64,000 nucleotides of DNA from an uncultured Acetatifactor sp. (GTDB lineage: Bacteria > Bacillota > Clostridia > Lachnospirales > Lachnospiraceae), in contig CAJUCE010000011.1 of NCBI GenBank assembly GCA_910584865.1, positions 1-64,000 on the forward strand. Direction: 5' to 3'. The position numbers and the translations under genes were made by a program. Below, one piece after another: positions 35,741-44,779 of the stretch. Position 1 is the stretch's first letter; each line of letters begins with the position of its first letter. The notes beneath the pieces are model-generated. The model was not told the origin of the DNA and made no database searches. It saw only the letters and a list, made by a program, of their open reading frames with translations.

Positions 35741-36619
35741 CTATCTTGCCATCGCTTCCATTTCCTCCACAAAATCCTCGTATCCCTTATAAATGGTTTT
35801 TGTGTCAGATATCTCCTGCAGTTCCTCCACCATATCCCGGTGGCTCTCCGGCAGGGTTTCCCCGGCAATCTCTTTCAGCACATCCTCCAGACAGCCCAGA
35901 AACCCCCAGCAGCTGTCCGTCTCTTCGCCGTTTTCGTACAGGCGGTATCCGTAGCACTGGCCGGACAGGTAATAATCATAATCCTGCACCTCCGATAACA
36001 GTCTCCGTCTGGCCTTTTCCACGTTCTCCGCCGACACGCTGCCATATTCCGCCCGGATCTCCGAAGCCGTGGCATAGATCCATCCCACCTGTCCGGACCC
36101 GCACTCTGCATACCTATCCCTGCCCACAGGGGAACCCGCTGACATCCGTAGGCTGGAACCGTCATATAAGTTCAAAGGCAGTATCACATTCTCCGCACTC
36201 GCGATTTTCAGCAAATCACCGTCCGGCATGGCTTCCACCAGTCTGTCCGCCGTATCCCTGGCATTGTCCTCCAGACGGCCTTCCACAAAATCCTCCTGAT
36301 ACCATTTCTTGAAATAGCTGTCATAGCTTTCTATGGACCAGCCATGGGCCGACTTATCATAGGAAAGGCGGATAGTATCCGATTTCCCGAAATGGGCGTA
36401 CCGGATAATGGCATGCTCCGATGCCGTCCTCTTCACCAGGTCTTTCAGGAAATCATTCGGATATTCAAAGCGGTTCCCATCCCCCAGGTTATACCGCCTG
36501 TGCCAGCACATCATATGGCCGAAATTGTCATAGTCCTCACGGGGGTTCAGTGGCTCATCATCATACATGACCTGTAATAGATAGGGCTGTCTCAGGGCAA
36601 CAAGGCTCATTCCCATCAC
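35741..36619 (-). CDS. Conserved hypothetical element protein
   Basis: A 292-residue soluble protein of unknown function between cpaF and tadB. It begins MMGMSLVALRQPYLLQVMYD and has aromatic, acidic segments (HMMCWHRRYNLGDGNRFEYP, DNARDTADRLVEAMPDGDLL) and a helical end (GYEDFVEEMEAMAR). No signal peptide or helix is visible. Its size and composition resemble other cytoplasmic accessory proteins of this element. Position suggests co-expression with the pilus genes. Confidence 0.6.
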   Translation of the reverse strand: MMGMSLVALRQPYLLQVMYDDEPLNPREDYDNFGHMMCWHRRYNLGDGNRFEYPNDFLKDLVKRTASEHAIIRYAHFGKSDTIRLSYDKSAHGWSIESYDSYFKKWYQEDFVEGRLEDNARDTADRLVEAMPDGDLLKIASAENVILPLNLYDGSSLRMSAGSPVGRDRYAECGSGQVGWIYATASEIRAEYGSVSAENVEKARRRLLSEVQDYDYYLSGQCYGYRLYENGEETDSCWGFLGCLEDVLKEIAGETLPESHRDMVEELQEISDTKTIYKGYEDFVEEMEAMAR

Positions 36620-36626
36620 CTCCTGC

Positions 36627-38021
36627 CTAAATGCCGAAAAGCTGCTGTTGTGTCCTGAAGGACATGCCGTTCTCCCGCAGCCGTTTCAGAAGCCCCTCGG
36701 ACGGCGGCTCCACTTTTTCGTAGTGGCCGATGATCTTCGCCTTTCCCTCCACAGCCAGCGTGTCCGTGATATTGAACCGGTACAGGGTACGCATGCGCTG
36801 CCTGCTCTCTCCGGGGCGGGTGCTGTCCGGCAGATATTCGCACTCGGAAATCTCCATGAGCCTGCGGCTGTTGTCCTCCAGTTTCTTCGCAAAAGCCACG
36901 ATGGGGAAGGCTTTGGTGGCGAGCCCCATCAGGGTGGAATCGTCCATGTCATAGGACTGCTTGCACAGCGTCACCATCCGGTAATAGGTATCCGCGCAGG
37001 AATTGGCATGGATGGTGGTGATGACGGAATGGCCGGTGTTGGCCGCATTGATGGCCTGCATGCTCTCGGCGCCCTTCATCTCCGCCACTGCCACACAGTC
37101 CGGGTTGATGGTCAGGGTAGTCTCCAGCAGCTTCACAAGGGTGATGTTCTGCTTGGGATCATCGGAGAACCGGGTCACAAGATGGACCACGTTGTTCAGC
37201 ACGTTCCCCTCTCCATCCTCTGCCGTCAGATCGAACTCCCGGCAGCCCTGCTCCAACGTGACGATGCGTTTATTGTAGGGGACCTGCCCCAGAATCCAGC
37301 TCATGAGGGTGGTCTTTCCGCTGGAAGTGGCGCCGGTGATGCACATGGATACCCCGTGGCAGTAGCAGGCAGCCAGCAGGTCCAGCATCTCCGCCGTTGC
37401 CGTCCCATAGTCCACAAACTGCTGTTTTGTCAGCTTACGGGGATTGACGATACGGATGGATGCGGCCAGTCCCTTGTCCCGGTCGATCACCCCGTCCCCC
37501 ATGACAGTGATACGGATCTTATTGGAGAGATGCCCCACTACGATGGTCTGGGCGCTGTCAAAGATCATGCCGGATTTGTGGAGCATCCGCCTTATCACGT
37601 CAATGGCGTGCTGGGGCGAATTGAAATGCTCTTTACAGGGCAGGATCTCCCCATTGGAGTAGGTGACTTTTACATCCTTCCACTGGTTGATGTTGATCTC
37701 TTCCACATCGTCCCGGTAGAGGTATTTCGTCAGGAAAGAAAAACCTGTCATCTCCCCGTAAATCAGCTCGCATAATTCCTCCTGCTCCGTATCCTCCACT
37801 CCCAGATGGCTGTTCTCCAGATATTTCTGGATGTATGACTTTACAAGCAGCTGGTTCTTGTCGCTTTGGCCGCGGCTCTCATCCGGATCGTCTTTCAGGG
37901 TGGATGCATAGTTTTTTGTGATATGCTCCTGCACTTCCTTTAAGACTTCCGGAAACGGGCGCAGGCGGATCTCTCCACCCAGCATCCCCGCATAGCCGTG
38001 AATGTCAACTGTTTCCTGCAA
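36627..38021 (-). CDS. cpaF: CpaF/TadA-type secretion ATPase
   Basis: A 464-residue type II/IV secretion ATPase. Walker A is ITGATSSGKTTLMSWIL (~225), the Asp box is near VTLEQGCREFD, and the Walker B/His box region contains VAVAEMKGAESMQAINAAN and GHSVITTIHANS. It drives assembly of Tad/Flp pili, and VirB11-type ATPases are close relatives, so it could serve both the pilus-like and T4SS modules. The start is TTG 38021 behind AAAGGGGG. It follows the CpaE-like gene. Confidence 0.9.
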   Translation of the reverse strand: MQETVDIHGYAGMLGGEIRLRPFPEVLKEVQEHITKNYASTLKDDPDESRGQSDKNQLLVKSYIQKYLENSHLGVEDTEQEELCELIYGEMTGFSFLTKYLYRDDVEEININQWKDVKVTYSNGEILPCKEHFNSPQHAIDVIRRMLHKSGMIFDSAQTIVVGHLSNKIRITVMGDGVIDRDKGLAASIRIVNPRKLTKQQFVDYGTATAEMLDLLAACYCHGVSMCITGATSSGKTTLMSWILGQVPYNKRIVTLEQGCREFDLTAEDGEGNVLNNVVHLVTRFSDDPKQNITLVKLLETTLTINPDCVAVAEMKGAESMQAINAANTGHSVITTIHANSCADTYYRMVTLCKQSYDMDDSTLMGLATKAFPIVAFAKKLEDNSRRLMEISECEYLPDSTRPGESRQRMRTLYRFNITDTLAVEGKAKIIGHYEKVEPPSEGLLKRLRENGMSFRTQQQLFGI

Positions 38022-38060
38022 TCAGGTTCCCCCTTTCCTTTCCGTTTGATTTTTTATCCA

Positions 38061-38966
38061 TCAGAACTCCCCACGGTTCCTTGCAAACGGCACCTTGAAG
38101 CCGCCTTTTCTGCTTTTCTCCCTATGTCTTTCCCTCCCCGGCATGGGTGCTGCCTCCTGCCTGTCCGGTACGGCTCTCTTCACATCCGCCATTGTCTTTC
38201 CCGTCAGGCGGGCCGGCGCCACCTGGAAGCCGAACACATCCAGCAGGATGCGGTTGATCTCTGCCTGATATACGGTGCTTTCCTGGGAGAACATCGGCTC
38301 GAACAGCGCCATCTCATTATCCTGCTGTTCCAGCTCCGCTATGTATGGCAACGTGTAGTCCACTCCCCCATACTGGCCGGATACGGATTCCCAGTCCTGC
38401 CCCACTTTCAGGTTCCCCATTGCCGTCACCAGCCGCTCCTTCCGGTAGCGGCTGTCTGCCAGCATCGGGGAATGGGTCTGGAACCAGGAGATGCCTTTCA
38501 GGTTGGCCGTCCCCATCTTCAGCACCCTGTCCGCCGTCTCAATGGCCACAAAGGTTGCCGGGTCTGCTTCAAAGATGGTGGTCCCATCTATAATGACATA
38601 ATCCGCCAGATACCGCAGGGACACGAACAGCTCCAGCGCCTTGTCCCGTGTCACTTTGGGATAGTTCATCAGGCTTTCCCCTGCCTTATACCCCAGCAGG
38701 CTGATGTATCCGCTTCCCGGCGCCGGGACGCAGGCATTCAGGATGCCCGCCTGTGTCAGCCCTGGCGCTGTCAGAAGGAATCCCAGGGAAGTATCATGCA
38801 CCGTCCCCGCCGGGAGCAGCGCAGGGATCACAGGCGTGAACGGGTCGCAGAGGACCAGGATCACGTTCTTTCTCCTGGCGGCAAGGGTGCGTGCCAGCTT
38901 CACGGCAGTGGTGGTCTTTCCACTCCCCGGACTCCCCATGATGGTAAGCATTTTGTCCTGTTCCAT
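38061..38966 (-). CDS. CpaE/TadZ-like P-loop ATPase
   Basis: A 301-residue ATPase with MLTIMGSPGSGKTTTAVKLA at the N-terminus and NVILVLCDPFTPVIPALLP just after, in the MinD/CpaE style. VIIDGTTIFEADPATFVAIE is likely the switch region. The ~55 C-terminal residues are basic (REKSRKGGFKVPFARNRGEF). TadZ/CpaE proteins place the pilus machine at its membrane site. It lies between cpaB and cpaF, the usual order in tad operons. Confidence 0.8.
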   Translation of the reverse strand: MEQDKMLTIMGSPGSGKTTTAVKLARTLAARRKNVILVLCDPFTPVIPALLPAGTVHDTSLGFLLTAPGLTQAGILNACVPAPGSGYISLLGYKAGESLMNYPKVTRDKALELFVSLRYLADYVIIDGTTIFEADPATFVAIETADRVLKMGTANLKGISWFQTHSPMLADSRYRKERLVTAMGNLKVGQDWESVSGQYGGVDYTLPYIAELEQQDNEMALFEPMFSQESTVYQAEINRILLDVFGFQVAPARLTGKTMADVKRAVPDRQEAAPMPGRERHREKSRKGGFKVPFARNRGEF

Positions 38967-38980
38967 ATGTCCCTGCCCCC

Positions 38981-39889
38981 TTATTCCTGACTGCCAGCAT
39001 CATCCGTCCTGTCACTGGCGCTTTCTTCTGACTGCCCTGCTTTTTCCGTTCCTGTCTCAGCTGGTTCCTTTTCTCCATTTTCGGAGCCGCTTTCCCCGAA
39101 ATCTTCTTCCCCGCTGTTTTCATTATCCGCAGGGTCTTCTCCCTCCGCGCTTTCCTCCGTCTCTTCCGTATACAGTTCTTCCAATACCCTGGCCTGCTCT
39201 TCCAGGAACTTCCCTGCGTCCTCACGGTTTCCACGGTACACAAGGGCCACATGGATGCTACCCTCCTGTTCCAGCTCCGCAAGGAGCCTTGCCTGTTCCG
39301 GGGTCACAAGGACAGTGATGGTGGATGCCAGCCCCGCATCATCCCCTTCCTCCTGCATGTCGCTGTCCGTGCCGTCACTTAAGGTCGTGGCGATGATCTC
39401 CACATATTGCAGTTCCGCCGGGATAAGCGTCTCCCGCAGGTCTCCCACGTCACTGGCAATCAGGGAAACAATGTCCCCACGTTCCAGCTTGCCGGACAGC
39501 CCGGCCGCAAAACTCTTGATTGTAATAGACATAGCGCGGTTTGTCCCGTCCAGACCGGTGAGATATTCATTTTTCAGCTGGGGCGTGTCTGACAGCTTGC
39601 TGGCAAGGATATAGTCTCCTTTGTAAAGGTCGGTGTTGGCATACCTGCCCACCACATCCTCCACCCGGTACACCACGTTGGAGGGCAGGTTATAACCGCC
39701 CACCTCCACGCTCGTCACCATCTTTGCCGTGATCTGGTCGCCCTCCTTAATCTCCGCATTTACCCGGACAATCTCCACCGTGGAAGTCAGTGCATCATTG
39801 AACATGGGCGTCAGCCCGAAACAGATGGCAAGGGCCACAATAATGCAGACCAGCCCCACCACGATCCGGTTCTTCAAAAGATTCTTCAT
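38981..39889 (-). CDS. cpaB: CpaB-like SAF-domain pilus assembly protein
   Basis: About 302 residues: N-terminal helix (NRIVVGLVCIIVALAICFGL), then a SAF domain (IVRVNAEIKEGDQITAKMVT, GRYANTDLYKGDYILASKLS) and an RcpC-like domain (SGKLERGDIVSLIASDVGDL, VTPEQARLLAELEQEGSIHV). The last ~80 residues are acidic and low complexity. CpaB/RcpC helps Flp pilus assembly outside the membrane. The ATG at 39889 follows GGAGGATAATAACGGA; the TTG at 39907 overlaps that site. Confidence 0.85.
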   Translation of the reverse strand: MKNLLKNRIVVGLVCIIVALAICFGLTPMFNDALTSTVEIVRVNAEIKEGDQITAKMVTSVEVGGYNLPSNVVYRVEDVVGRYANTDLYKGDYILASKLSDTPQLKNEYLTGLDGTNRAMSITIKSFAAGLSGKLERGDIVSLIASDVGDLRETLIPAELQYVEIIATTLSDGTDSDMQEEGDDAGLASTITVLVTPEQARLLAELEQEGSIHVALVYRGNREDAGKFLEEQARVLEELYTEETEESAEGEDPADNENSGEEDFGESGSENGEKEPAETGTEKAGQSEESASDRTDDAGSQE

Positions 39890-39924
39890 TCCGTTATTAT
39901 CCTCCAATCACATTTTGTACGCCC

Positions 39925-39970
39925 CTGAGACTGCCAGCTTATATCGGCAGAACCAGGGGCGTTTTTGGTT
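39925..39970. terminator. Hairpin between prepilin peptidase and cpaB
   Basis: ACGCCCCTG and CAGGGGCGT pair around an inner GCC/GGC. A T-tract follows only on the plus strand. On the minus strand, where the genes lie, it would be a leader hairpin for cpaB. A second pair, ACTCCGG/CCGGAGT, lies at about 39980-40020. Confidence 0.5.
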
Positions 39971-40021
39971 CTCTATTCTACTCCGGTTTTTCTTACACCA
40001 GAAGCTCCATCCGGAGTTCTT

Positions 40022-40618
40022 CTATGAGACAGGCAGCAATACCACAAAACAGCCAAATGCCAGAAACGGCGCCAGAGGAAGGCTGCCCTTTCCCAAGGAA
40101 GTGTTCTGTCTTCCTTTGCGCATGGATGCATTCCACAAAAGCGCCATCAAAAGCCCCCAGAACATCATCCGGAAACCGCCGGACACCCCCAGGGCAAAAC
40201 CGCTGGCCGCCATCAGCTTCACATCCCCGCCTCCGATCTTCCCGGTCTTCAGCGCCGCAATCAGGAACGGCAGGGGAACCAGCAGAACCCCCAACAGCGC
40301 AGGAACCGGCTGGAATCCGATCAGTCCCGCCATGGCAATCAGCAGATGGAAGGCATCCGGTATCTCACGGGTGGCAATATCCGCCGCCCCCGCCAGCATC
40401 AGGACATGGCACAGCAGGACACAGCGTAATGCAGCCGGAGTAAATCCGTGGATTCCTATGAACACAGCTGTCACCGCCATGCCGGTACCCGCCGTCATAT
40501 GCAGCTCTTCCGTTTCTTTCAGGTACCGGCGCATTGCCATATCACACAGCAGACCGGCAAAGAGGGAAAACATCGTACAGGCAAGAAACATGTTCCATGT
40601 ATCAGCGTTCCAGTCCAT
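40022..40618 (-). CDS. Type IV prepilin peptidase (A24 family)
   Basis: A 198-residue membrane protease. The two catalytic Asp lie in GAADIATREIPDAFH and in KIGGGDVKLMAA, the GxGD signature of A24 enzymes. About six hydrophobic helices are visible. It lacks the N-terminal methylase domain of PilD, as is normal for Tad-type CpaA/TadV. It should cut the leader of the pseudopilins at 32594-33718. AAAGGAGGAAG precedes the ATG at 40618; the frame upstream overlaps the previous gene. Confidence 0.88.
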   Translation of the reverse strand: MDWNADTWNMFLACTMFSLFAGLLCDMAMRRYLKETEELHMTAGTGMAVTAVFIGIHGFTPAALRCVLLCHVLMLAGAADIATREIPDAFHLLIAMAGLIGFQPVPALLGVLLVPLPFLIAALKTGKIGGGDVKLMAASGFALGVSGGFRMMFWGLLMALLWNASMRKGRQNTSLGKGSLPLAPFLAFGCFVVLLPVS

Positions 40619-41096
40619 CTTCCTCCTTTCCGTCTCCATACCCTGCCATATCCTCCCGTCCCCTGGTCTCCATCTTCCTCTCTTCCTTCTCTGCCTCTTC
40701 CTCAATCTCTTTCGCCCTGGCAAAAAACTCCCGCGCCTTTTGAATCTCTTCTGCAGGTGCCGGCTCCCCCTGTATCCAGACTTCATAAATGTGCCTTCTG
40801 GTATCTGTCAGGAATCCGTCCAGTGCCTCCACCACTCCCTTCAGCAGCAACAGGTCCTGCTCCTGCAGGCTGTCATAGAATGCCTCCAGCGGCCGGTCAT
40901 AAAACAGCATGGCCTCCACGTCTGTAGGGCTTCCGGTCAGGAATCCTTCCAGGTTCCGGTATATCATGTCCATGGCCGCAATCCGCCTTGCTTCTTTCAG
41001 CAGGTTTCCATCAGAGAAATCAGCGTTCCTCAGCAGCTTCCAGTATTCCTCCTCCGCCCGTTTCATCAGCAGTCCCATCCGTTCCTGAAAATCCAT
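40602..41096 (-). CDS. Hypothetical helical element protein
   Basis: A 164-residue acidic helical protein: MDFQERMGLLMKRAEEEYWK, then DVEAMLFYDRPLEAFYDSLQ and a Glu/Arg coiled tail (EIEEEAEKEERKMETRGRED). No family recognised with confidence. AAGGAGGTGCAGG precedes the ATG at 41096 at ideal spacing, so the 77-base overlap with the upstream methyltransferase gene seems real. Its 3' end overlaps the prepilin peptidase start by 17 bases, indicating tight co-translation. Confidence 0.65.
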   Translation of the reverse strand: MDFQERMGLLMKRAEEEYWKLLRNADFSDGNLLKEARRIAAMDMIYRNLEGFLTGSPTDVEAMLFYDRPLEAFYDSLQEQDLLLLKGVVEALDGFLTDTRRHIYEVWIQGEPAPAEEIQKAREFFARAKEIEEEAEKEERKMETRGREDMAGYGDGKEEDGLER

Positions 41097-41673
41097 CCTG
41101 CACCTCCTTCCCCTTCAGCCGTTCGATGGCATCCCGGATATCCATGCCGTCAATCTCATTGCCCACGCAGACCCAGCCGGGATGTACCTCCCTGGCAAAC
41201 AGCTCCGCACGGGGGACATCCCCCATCAGCAGTTCGATCCGTCTGCGTACCTCATCCGGCTTTTTGCTGTGCCGCTCCACCGGCGTATCCACGATGCAGT
41301 GTACCGCCTTTGACATCCGTTTTGGGTTCCCCCTGGCGGCGATCAGGCACAGCTCCGGGTTCGCCCTCGTCCAGAACCCCAGCCCCCAGAACCATTTATC
41401 TGTCTGCTTCCGGCACCGCTTCACCCAGCAGAACCCCAGTGTCTTATAAGTAAATCCCCAGTGCCGGAGGGCCTCCAGCCCCTGCAGCAGACAGGGGAAT
41501 GTCACCCACAGAAACAGGGCGCAGTCCCTGGCCGCAATCCCGCTGATATCCAGCGCATAGATGTCCTCTATCTGCATGGTGCGGTAATGGTTCTCCGCAC
41601 TCCGCCCCTGTCCTTTTTTGGAATAGACCTGGTAAGCCCACGGCGGGTCGATATAAAGCACGTCAAACTTCAT
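41020..41673 (-). CDS. MT-A70 family adenine methyltransferase
   Basis: A 217-residue protein with the catalytic DPPW motif in VLYIDPPWAYQVYSKKG at the N-terminus, then ALFLWVTFPCLLQGLEALRH, NPELCLIAARGNPKR and RHSKKPDEVRRRIELLM, all typical of MT-A70 enzymes that make N6-methyladenine. No nuclease partner is adjacent, so it is likely an orphan methylase used for protection from host restriction or for regulation. Its start overlaps the cytosine methylase gene by 11 bases. Confidence 0.88.
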   Translation of the reverse strand: MKFDVLYIDPPWAYQVYSKKGQGRSAENHYRTMQIEDIYALDISGIAARDCALFLWVTFPCLLQGLEALRHWGFTYKTLGFCWVKRCRKQTDKWFWGLGFWTRANPELCLIAARGNPKRMSKAVHCIVDTPVERHSKKPDEVRRRIELLMGDVPRAELFAREVHPGWVCVGNEIDGMDIRDAIERLKGKEVQDGFSGTDGTADETGGGGILEAAEER

Positions 41674-43228
41674 CCGCCACCCCGCTTTCCGCCAGCTTCA
41701 GACCAATCTCATATACCACGTTTACGGTGACGGCATTCCCGGCCTGCTTGTAGAGCTGGGCATCGCTGATGCCCGCCGCCTTAGCCCGGTCAAACAGGAA
41801 GTCGTCAAATGCCTGCAGCCGCCAGCACTCCCTTGGGGTCAGCCTGCGGATGCGGCAGCACAGCAATACACCCATGCTCCCGCCGGTCAGCAGGGTCTGG
41901 GCGCACTGCTTCCCCACCCGTCCCCGGCTGACCGTGCTGTTGGGATAGGAGAGGTTGATGCCGTCCCCATGCACTGCTTTGGTATATCCGCCCTTCTTCG
42001 CCTCCCGGATGGCAAGCCCTTCTTCCATGCAGCATAAAAGGATGCCGTGCCGGTCCTGGCAGGTCAGGGTGAAGCTGGGTTCCCCCGGCTCCTTGAACCG
42101 CCGCCCGTTCTGCCGCTTCTCCATACGGTCGGGAGCAATGACCGCCCGCACACATTCCGGATGTCCCTTACAGATAAAGATGCCGGAAGTCTCCCCCTTG
42201 TGGTTGGCAATCCCGGCATGCTGCTTTGCCATGACGCTCCGGGAAAGCCCCGTAAGCTTTGGTTCCCGGCTCAGATCGATGAAAGATGCACAGGGCGGCA
42301 TCTTCACAGGGCCGGCCGTCTGCTCCTGGCCGGGATCTTGCGCTTTGCCATCTCCAGCCGTAAATATCCCGCCGTGTTCCCCGGCATCATTGTCTGTCGA
42401 TGCAGGCTGCCCCGGTTCCCCGGTAATTCCCTCATCTGGATTTACCGGCACGGCATACAGCCCCGTCCGCCCGGCAAATCCTCCGCCGTTTGCAGTCAGG
42501 GTGATGGATGTCCCTGTGGTATCGTAGACCCGCTTTCCCTGTTTCCCGTCCAGGAGTCTTTTAACAGGCGCCGGGTTTGCTCCGCTGAGAGGAAATATTT
42601 TTCGTCCACCTCTTCCTCCAGGATATCCAACAAGGTACACTCTTTCCCTGTGCTGGGGGACGCCGTGGTCTTTGGAATTGACAACGCACCATTCACAGTC
42701 ATACCCTGCCTCCCATAACTCAAAGAGAACGGTGGTAAAATCCCCGCCTCCCTCGTTAGACACAAGATGCTTAACATTCTCAACGATAAGGTATCCGGGC
42801 TTATCTTCGGGAGCCGTGCCTTTGAGGAGACCAGTGACCGCAAAAAAGAGTCCACTTCGCGCCCCATGGAGCCCTGCCATTCGGCCGCTGATACTAATGT
42901 CGGTACAAGGAAATCCGAAAGTCCAGATTTCAGCTCTTGGAACCTCTCCTGCTGTGAGCTGCTTAATGTCCTTTGCGTACCATTCGCCCTTACACTTCTC
43001 TCCGCATCCTGTCCCATCACAGTCCTCCCTCACCTCCAGCCTGCACATCCTGCAGCTGTTCGCGTCCGGGCTGTCTGTCCCATAAGGGCAGTATTCCAGC
43101 CCGTACATTGCCATGTAGCTTTTATTTGCGTATTTATCGATTTCGACATGCCCCACACAGGCATGCCCGCTTCTTTCGAGACCTCTGCGGAATCCTCCGA
43201 TCCCGGCGAAAAGGTCAAGAAACGTCAA
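41663..43228 (-). CDS. DNA cytosine-5 methyltransferase with Cys-rich insert
   Basis: A 521-residue C5 methylase. Motif I is LFAGIGGFRRGLE, the catalytic Cys is in TFGFPCTDISISG (~110), then VENVKHLVSN (motif VI), VPQHRERVYLVG (motif VIII) and AGNAVTVNVVYEIG (motif X). Between motifs II and IV lies an insert with six or more Cys (YCPYG, CRMCRLEV, CDGTGCGEKC), which could bind zinc. The target-recognition region is long. It is paired with the MT-A70 gene with no restriction enzyme nearby, so both may shield incoming element DNA. Confidence 0.9.
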   Translation of the reverse strand: MTFLDLFAGIGGFRRGLERSGHACVGHVEIDKYANKSYMAMYGLEYCPYGTDSPDANSCRMCRLEVREDCDGTGCGEKCKGEWYAKDIKQLTAGEVPRAEIWTFGFPCTDISISGRMAGLHGARSGLFFAVTGLLKGTAPEDKPGYLIVENVKHLVSNEGGGDFTTVLFELWEAGYDCEWCVVNSKDHGVPQHRERVYLVGYPGGRGGRKIFPLSGANPAPVKRLLDGKQGKRVYDTTGTSITLTANGGGFAGRTGLYAVPVNPDEGITGEPGQPASTDNDAGEHGGIFTAGDGKAQDPGQEQTAGPVKMPPCASFIDLSREPKLTGLSRSVMAKQHAGIANHKGETSGIFICKGHPECVRAVIAPDRMEKRQNGRRFKEPGEPSFTLTCQDRHGILLCCMEEGLAIREAKKGGYTKAVHGDGINLSYPNSTVSRGRVGKQCAQTLLTGGSMGVLLCCRIRRLTPRECWRLQAFDDFLFDRAKAAGISDAQLYKQAGNAVTVNVVYEIGLKLAESGVADEV

Positions 43229-43328
43229 AGATATGCCCTCCTGTTCTCTGTTTTTAATTGCCCAGATAATTCTTCCGAGAAAAATCCCGTTGTACCTGGA
43301 CGGTATACTTTACTGCCTTACCACAGCT

Positions 43329-43649
43329 TCATTCTCCCCATTCGTCCAGCATCCGGTAGGGATAGATCTGCTGGCTCCGGCCAAACCGCACCATGTTCCC
43401 GATCTGGTCAACCACGCTCTGGTTGTTCTGGTCTTTGGTACACATCATCACGCTGCCGAAGATCCCGCTCAGGGCCGCCACAACGGTCAGTGCCACGCTC
43501 CCGGACACCAGCCACAAAAAGGCTGCCACCGCCCCGCCCAGCAGGGAGCCCACGGCACTCTGCAGAAGTTCCCGTCTCCCAAAGCCGTTGAAAAGCTCAT
43601 TCTGCGCCTTTACCCCCGTGGGGATGTACAGGCTGATCTCATGCTCCAT
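43329..43649 (-). CDS. PrgI-like membrane protein (VirB3 position)
   Basis: A 106-residue protein: MEHEISLYIPTGVKAQNELF, then two hydrophobic helices (AVGSLLGGAVAAFLWLVSGS and ALTVVAALSGIFGSVMMC) and a short tail. Small proteins of this kind (PrgI family) take the VirB3 position in Gram-positive T4SS and help dock VirB4. Unusually, it is ~15 kb from virB4 here. AGGAGGAAAGCGGAGC precedes the ATG. Confidence 0.75.
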   Translation of the reverse strand: MEHEISLYIPTGVKAQNELFNGFGRRELLQSAVGSLLGGAVAAFLWLVSGSVALTVVAALSGIFGSVMMCTKDQNNQSVVDQIGNMVRFGRSQQIYPYRMLDEWGE

Positions 43650-43663
43650 GCTCCGCTTTCCTC

Positions 43664-43876
43664 CTATGCCCCGTAGTAGAAAAATACAATCTCCTTGATC
43701 TGCCAGACGGATTCCGCAAGCACATAGAACAGCACCGTATTCTTTGCCCGCCTCCGGTACTGCATCTGCTCTTCCTCCGCGCCCTCCAGCCGTACCATGC
43801 AGTAGATGAACCGGAATACCGCACCCAGCCGGATGAGGGAGATGGCAGCCATGGAGATATCGTCTATCGTCACCAT
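43664..43876 (-). CDS. Small membrane-associated protein of the T4SS block
   Basis: A 70-residue protein (MVTIDDISMAAISLIRLGAV, FRFIYCMVRLEGAEEEQMQY and a last hydrophobic stretch, VLFYVLAESVWQIKEIVFFY). It has two possible membrane helices around a charged loop. AAGGCGG precedes the ATG. It is wedged between the VirB6-like and PrgI-like genes, so probably a structural T4SS component, but I do not recognise the family. Confidence 0.6.
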   Translation of the reverse strand: MVTIDDISMAAISLIRLGAVFRFIYCMVRLEGAEEEQMQYRRRAKNTVLFYVLAESVWQIKEIVFFYYGA

Positions 43877-43888
43877 ACCGCCACCGCC

Positions 43889-44719
43889 TTACTTTATGAG
43901 GTTCTTTGCCATGCCCACCAGGCGCACGGAATGGTAGACATTGTTCACCACGCCGCTGCCCCCGCCGGCCGGCACCATGAAGTCGCTTAAGAACCGGGGC
44001 GTCCTGACGGCAAGCACGATGCAGGCTATCCCCCAGAACACGCTCATGTTCATCATCATTCCCACCCCCAGCTTGCAGAGGGCAATCTGCACCACCACGG
44101 AAAAGGCGGACTGGAAGAACTTCATCATGTAGCTTTTGAACACTCCCTTGTCATTATCCAGAAGCCCCACACAGGCCACCGGCACGCCGATCCGCAGGAT
44201 CATGATTTCCAGCCCCCGCATCAGGAACTGGAAGTACAGCATGAAATAGCTGATGACAAACACAAGCCCGAAGATGGCCGTCACGATCCCTGCCGAGGAC
44301 AGCCCGTCCACCCATGCCATCCAGTCATAGTCCGTAGCGGCACCGATTGCTGCCAGTAATTCATCAGTCAAGCTGGTGGTAATGTCCGCCATCCACCCAT
44401 ACAGCACCGGAAAGCATACTGCCACTGCGACCGCCTGGATGAACCGGGTCACAAGGTACACCGGCTCGCTGTCCGGGTCTCCGTCCGTCCACATCACATA
44501 GCACTCGAACCCTTTTTTCAGGAATTTCAGGATGATCAGCGACACTCCGAAGCCCAGCAGGATTTCAAACAGCACGTCCACCATGCTGCCTCCCCCTGCC
44601 CCGATCATGTACTGGTCTGCATGGAGCGTCATGGGGACCAGGTCGGATAGCATCTCGTCAATGAATGCCACCGCTCCGTTTAAGATTGCCACAATCAGCA
44701 GCACAAGGATTACTTCCAA
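43889..44719 (-). CDS. VirB6/TrbL-like conjugation membrane protein
   Basis: About 276 residues with six or seven hydrophobic helices (VILVLLIVAILNGAVAFI, LFEILLGFGVSLIILKFL, FIQAVAVAVCFPVLYGWMAD, IVTAIFGLVFVISYFMLYFQ and more). The polytopic pattern with a conserved cytoplasmic end fits TrbL/VirB6, the inner-membrane channel core. GGGAGGTGATGGA precedes TTG 44719, the preferred start; a GTG at 44734 overlaps that site. It follows the SpoVG gene. Confidence 0.82.
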   Translation of the reverse strand: MEVILVLLIVAILNGAVAFIDEMLSDLVPMTLHADQYMIGAGGGSMVDVLFEILLGFGVSLIILKFLKKGFECYVMWTDGDPDSEPVYLVTRFIQAVAVAVCFPVLYGWMADITTSLTDELLAAIGAATDYDWMAWVDGLSSAGIVTAIFGLVFVISYFMLYFQFLMRGLEIMILRIGVPVACVGLLDNDKGVFKSYMMKFFQSAFSVVVQIALCKLGVGMMMNMSVFWGIACIVLAVRTPRFLSDFMVPAGGGSGVVNNVYHSVRLVGMAKNLIK

Positions 44720-44779
44720 TCCATCACCTCCCACACCCTACAGGACAGCTCCCGCCGGGCATCTTATTCCTGTGCCTGC

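Noticed and set aside
36648..37775. A 375-codon plus-strand ORF opposite cpaF
   Set aside because: Antisense shadow of a strongly conserved ATPase gene; no ribosome site.
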